A DNA stretch of 30,956 nucleotides, from positions 1 to 30,956 of the forward strand of contig DATBFY010000447.1 of assembly GCA_036558265.1 (NCBI GenBank), written 5' to 3'. Shown here piece by piece: positions 30,350-30,956 of this stretch; position 1 is the stretch's first letter, and every line of letters starts with the position of its first letter. A program made the translations under genes and the position numbers. The notes below the pieces were generated by a model. It ran no database searches and was not told the DNA's origin. It worked only from the letters and a program-made list of their open reading frames with translations. The stretch comes from RYN-433 sp036558265 (GTDB lineage Bacteria; Planctomycetota; Phycisphaerae; Tepidisphaerales; Tepidisphaeraceae).

Positions 30350-30956
30350 TCAACGACCTTCGCAACGCGAAACCGCCTCCCCCAGCGCATCCACCAACCT
30401 CCGCAGTTCATCGGGCGTGTGCTCACAGCAGAGCGTGATACGAAGTCGACTGCCCCCCCTGGGCACGCTCGGTGGGCGCACGGCCGGTACCAGCAGCCGT
30501 GCTTCCGCCAGTCGTCCGGAGATCGCCAGGGCGCGCTGCTCATCCCCAACGATGACCGGAATGATCGGCGCATCGCCCGCGGGCACGGCCACCCCCATTT
30601 TCTCGATGGATGCGCGCACCTCCCGCGCCATCGCTCGAACCGTCGATTGCCGCCAGGGTTCCTCGCGCAGCAGCGCGATCGCCTCGGTCACCGCGGCCGC
30701 AATCATCGGCGGGAGCGCCGTCGAGTACACGAACGCGCGCCCGTGGTTCACCACGGCCGCGCAAAACTCCTTCGACGCGCACACCGCGCCCCCGACGCAT
30801 CCGAGTGCCTTCGACAGTGTGACGATGCTGACATCGACCCGCGAGGCAAGGCCCTTCTCGGCGGCGTATCCGGCGCCCGCTGCGCCGTAAACGCCGCTCC
30901 CGTGCGCCTCGTCCAGCAGCAGGATGAACCGGTGGCGATCCTTGAGTTCCGATAGC
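30350..30956 (-). CDS. bioF: 8-amino-7-oxononanoate synthase BioF, 3' part only
   Basis: The frame runs off the right edge of the window, so the N-terminal half is missing. The visible 201 residues start within LSELKDRHRFILLLDEAHGSG and include DEAHGSGVYG, the PLP-pyridine contact, then VTLSKALGCVGG, in which the Lys forms the Schiff base with PLP. YSTALPP and PIIPVIVGDE follow, then RLRITLCCEHTPDEL near the end, all as in AONS enzymes. BioF condenses pimeloyl thioester and alanine, the first committed step of biotin ring building. The related enzymes Kbl and ALA synthase share the fold, but ALPPMIAAA and the LCCEHT ending (typical S/A-x-HT) favour BioF. It ends six bases from the hairpin at 30328-30344. 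Its distance from bioB (21 kb) means biotin genes are split in this genome. Confidence 0.9.
   Translation of the reverse strand, partial: LSELKDRHRFILLLDEAHGSGVYGAAGAGYAAEKGLASRVDVSIVTLSKALGCVGGAVCASKEFCAAVVNHGRAFVYSTALPPMIAAAVTEAIALLREEPWRQSTVRAMAREVRASIEKMGVAVPAGDAPIIPVIVGDEQRALAISGRLAEARLLVPAVRPPSVPRGGSRLRITLCCEHTPDELRRLVDALGEAVSRCEGR

Overview
The window is high-GC bacterial chromosome that most resembles a planctomycete, probably of the Phycisphaerae. The indications are a very large secreted beta-repeat protein with dockerin-like repeats and a PEP-CTERM sorting tail, a HYExAFE-family protein, a DUF1559-like prepilin with an H-x9-D type C-terminus, a queuosine-type mannosyltransferase (DUF3524), many small exported proteins of unknown function, and GC-rich palindromic dispersed repeats. 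This assignment is inference from protein families; no rRNA gene is present. I see no tRNA, CRISPR array, prophage, transposase or plasmid gene, so this is mostly chromosomal housekeeping with lineage-specific small genes between.

Layout. At 1-921 is the 3' part of an FAD-dependent oxidoreductase with a [2Fe-2S] BFD-like tail. It converges on the 4.5-kb PEP-CTERM surface protein gene (961-5508, minus), with a perfect hairpin between them. rsmD (5759-6343, minus) follows. A plus-strand series then runs from 6450 to 10931: a YkgJ-type cysteine-cluster protein, HYExAFE protein, three small membrane or exported proteins, bioB, and a beta-ketoacyl synthase overlapping the bioB stop codon. On the minus strand lie a tRNA-queuosine-mannosyltransferase-like gene (11046-12176), the rpsT-glyQS pair (14427 to 12524) and a TPR protein (16140 to 14686). 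Divergent from the last is the coupled operon def-fmt-rsmB (16305-19077), whose genes overlap by 3-4 bases. It is followed by a short membrane protein, a two-helix membrane/coiled-coil protein, an FAD-dependent reductase and a secreted carbohydrate-binding-like protein. Convergent with these is a minus-strand series (28834 to 22445): rlmN, a PEGA-like lipoprotein, a prepilin-like protein and mfd. The right end holds an ECF-type sigma factor with a small downstream gene, and the 3' part of bioF, cut by the window edge.

How the genes fit together. Much of the window concerns translation and RNA modification: RsmD, RsmB and RlmN methylate rRNA (RlmN also tRNA), GlyRS charges tRNA, Fmt and Def handle initiator methionine, S20 is a ribosomal protein, and the QTMAN-like protein glycosylates queuosine. 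Biotin synthesis appears twice: bioB, coupled to a ketosynthase that may act on the fatty-acid side of the pathway, and bioF. Mfd couples transcription to DNA repair.

The most notable observations are an Mfd with a C-terminal SHOCT-like module, a proline-rich in-frame insertion in that Mfd that looks like a dispersed palindromic repeat, a strong near-leaderless mfd promoter, an RsmD in which the DPP(F/Y) catalytic motif reads DLFY, the bioB-ketosynthase coupling, and a 24-bp perfect inverted repeat built from a tandem repeat between two small genes. No complete undescribed defence or mobile system is evident.
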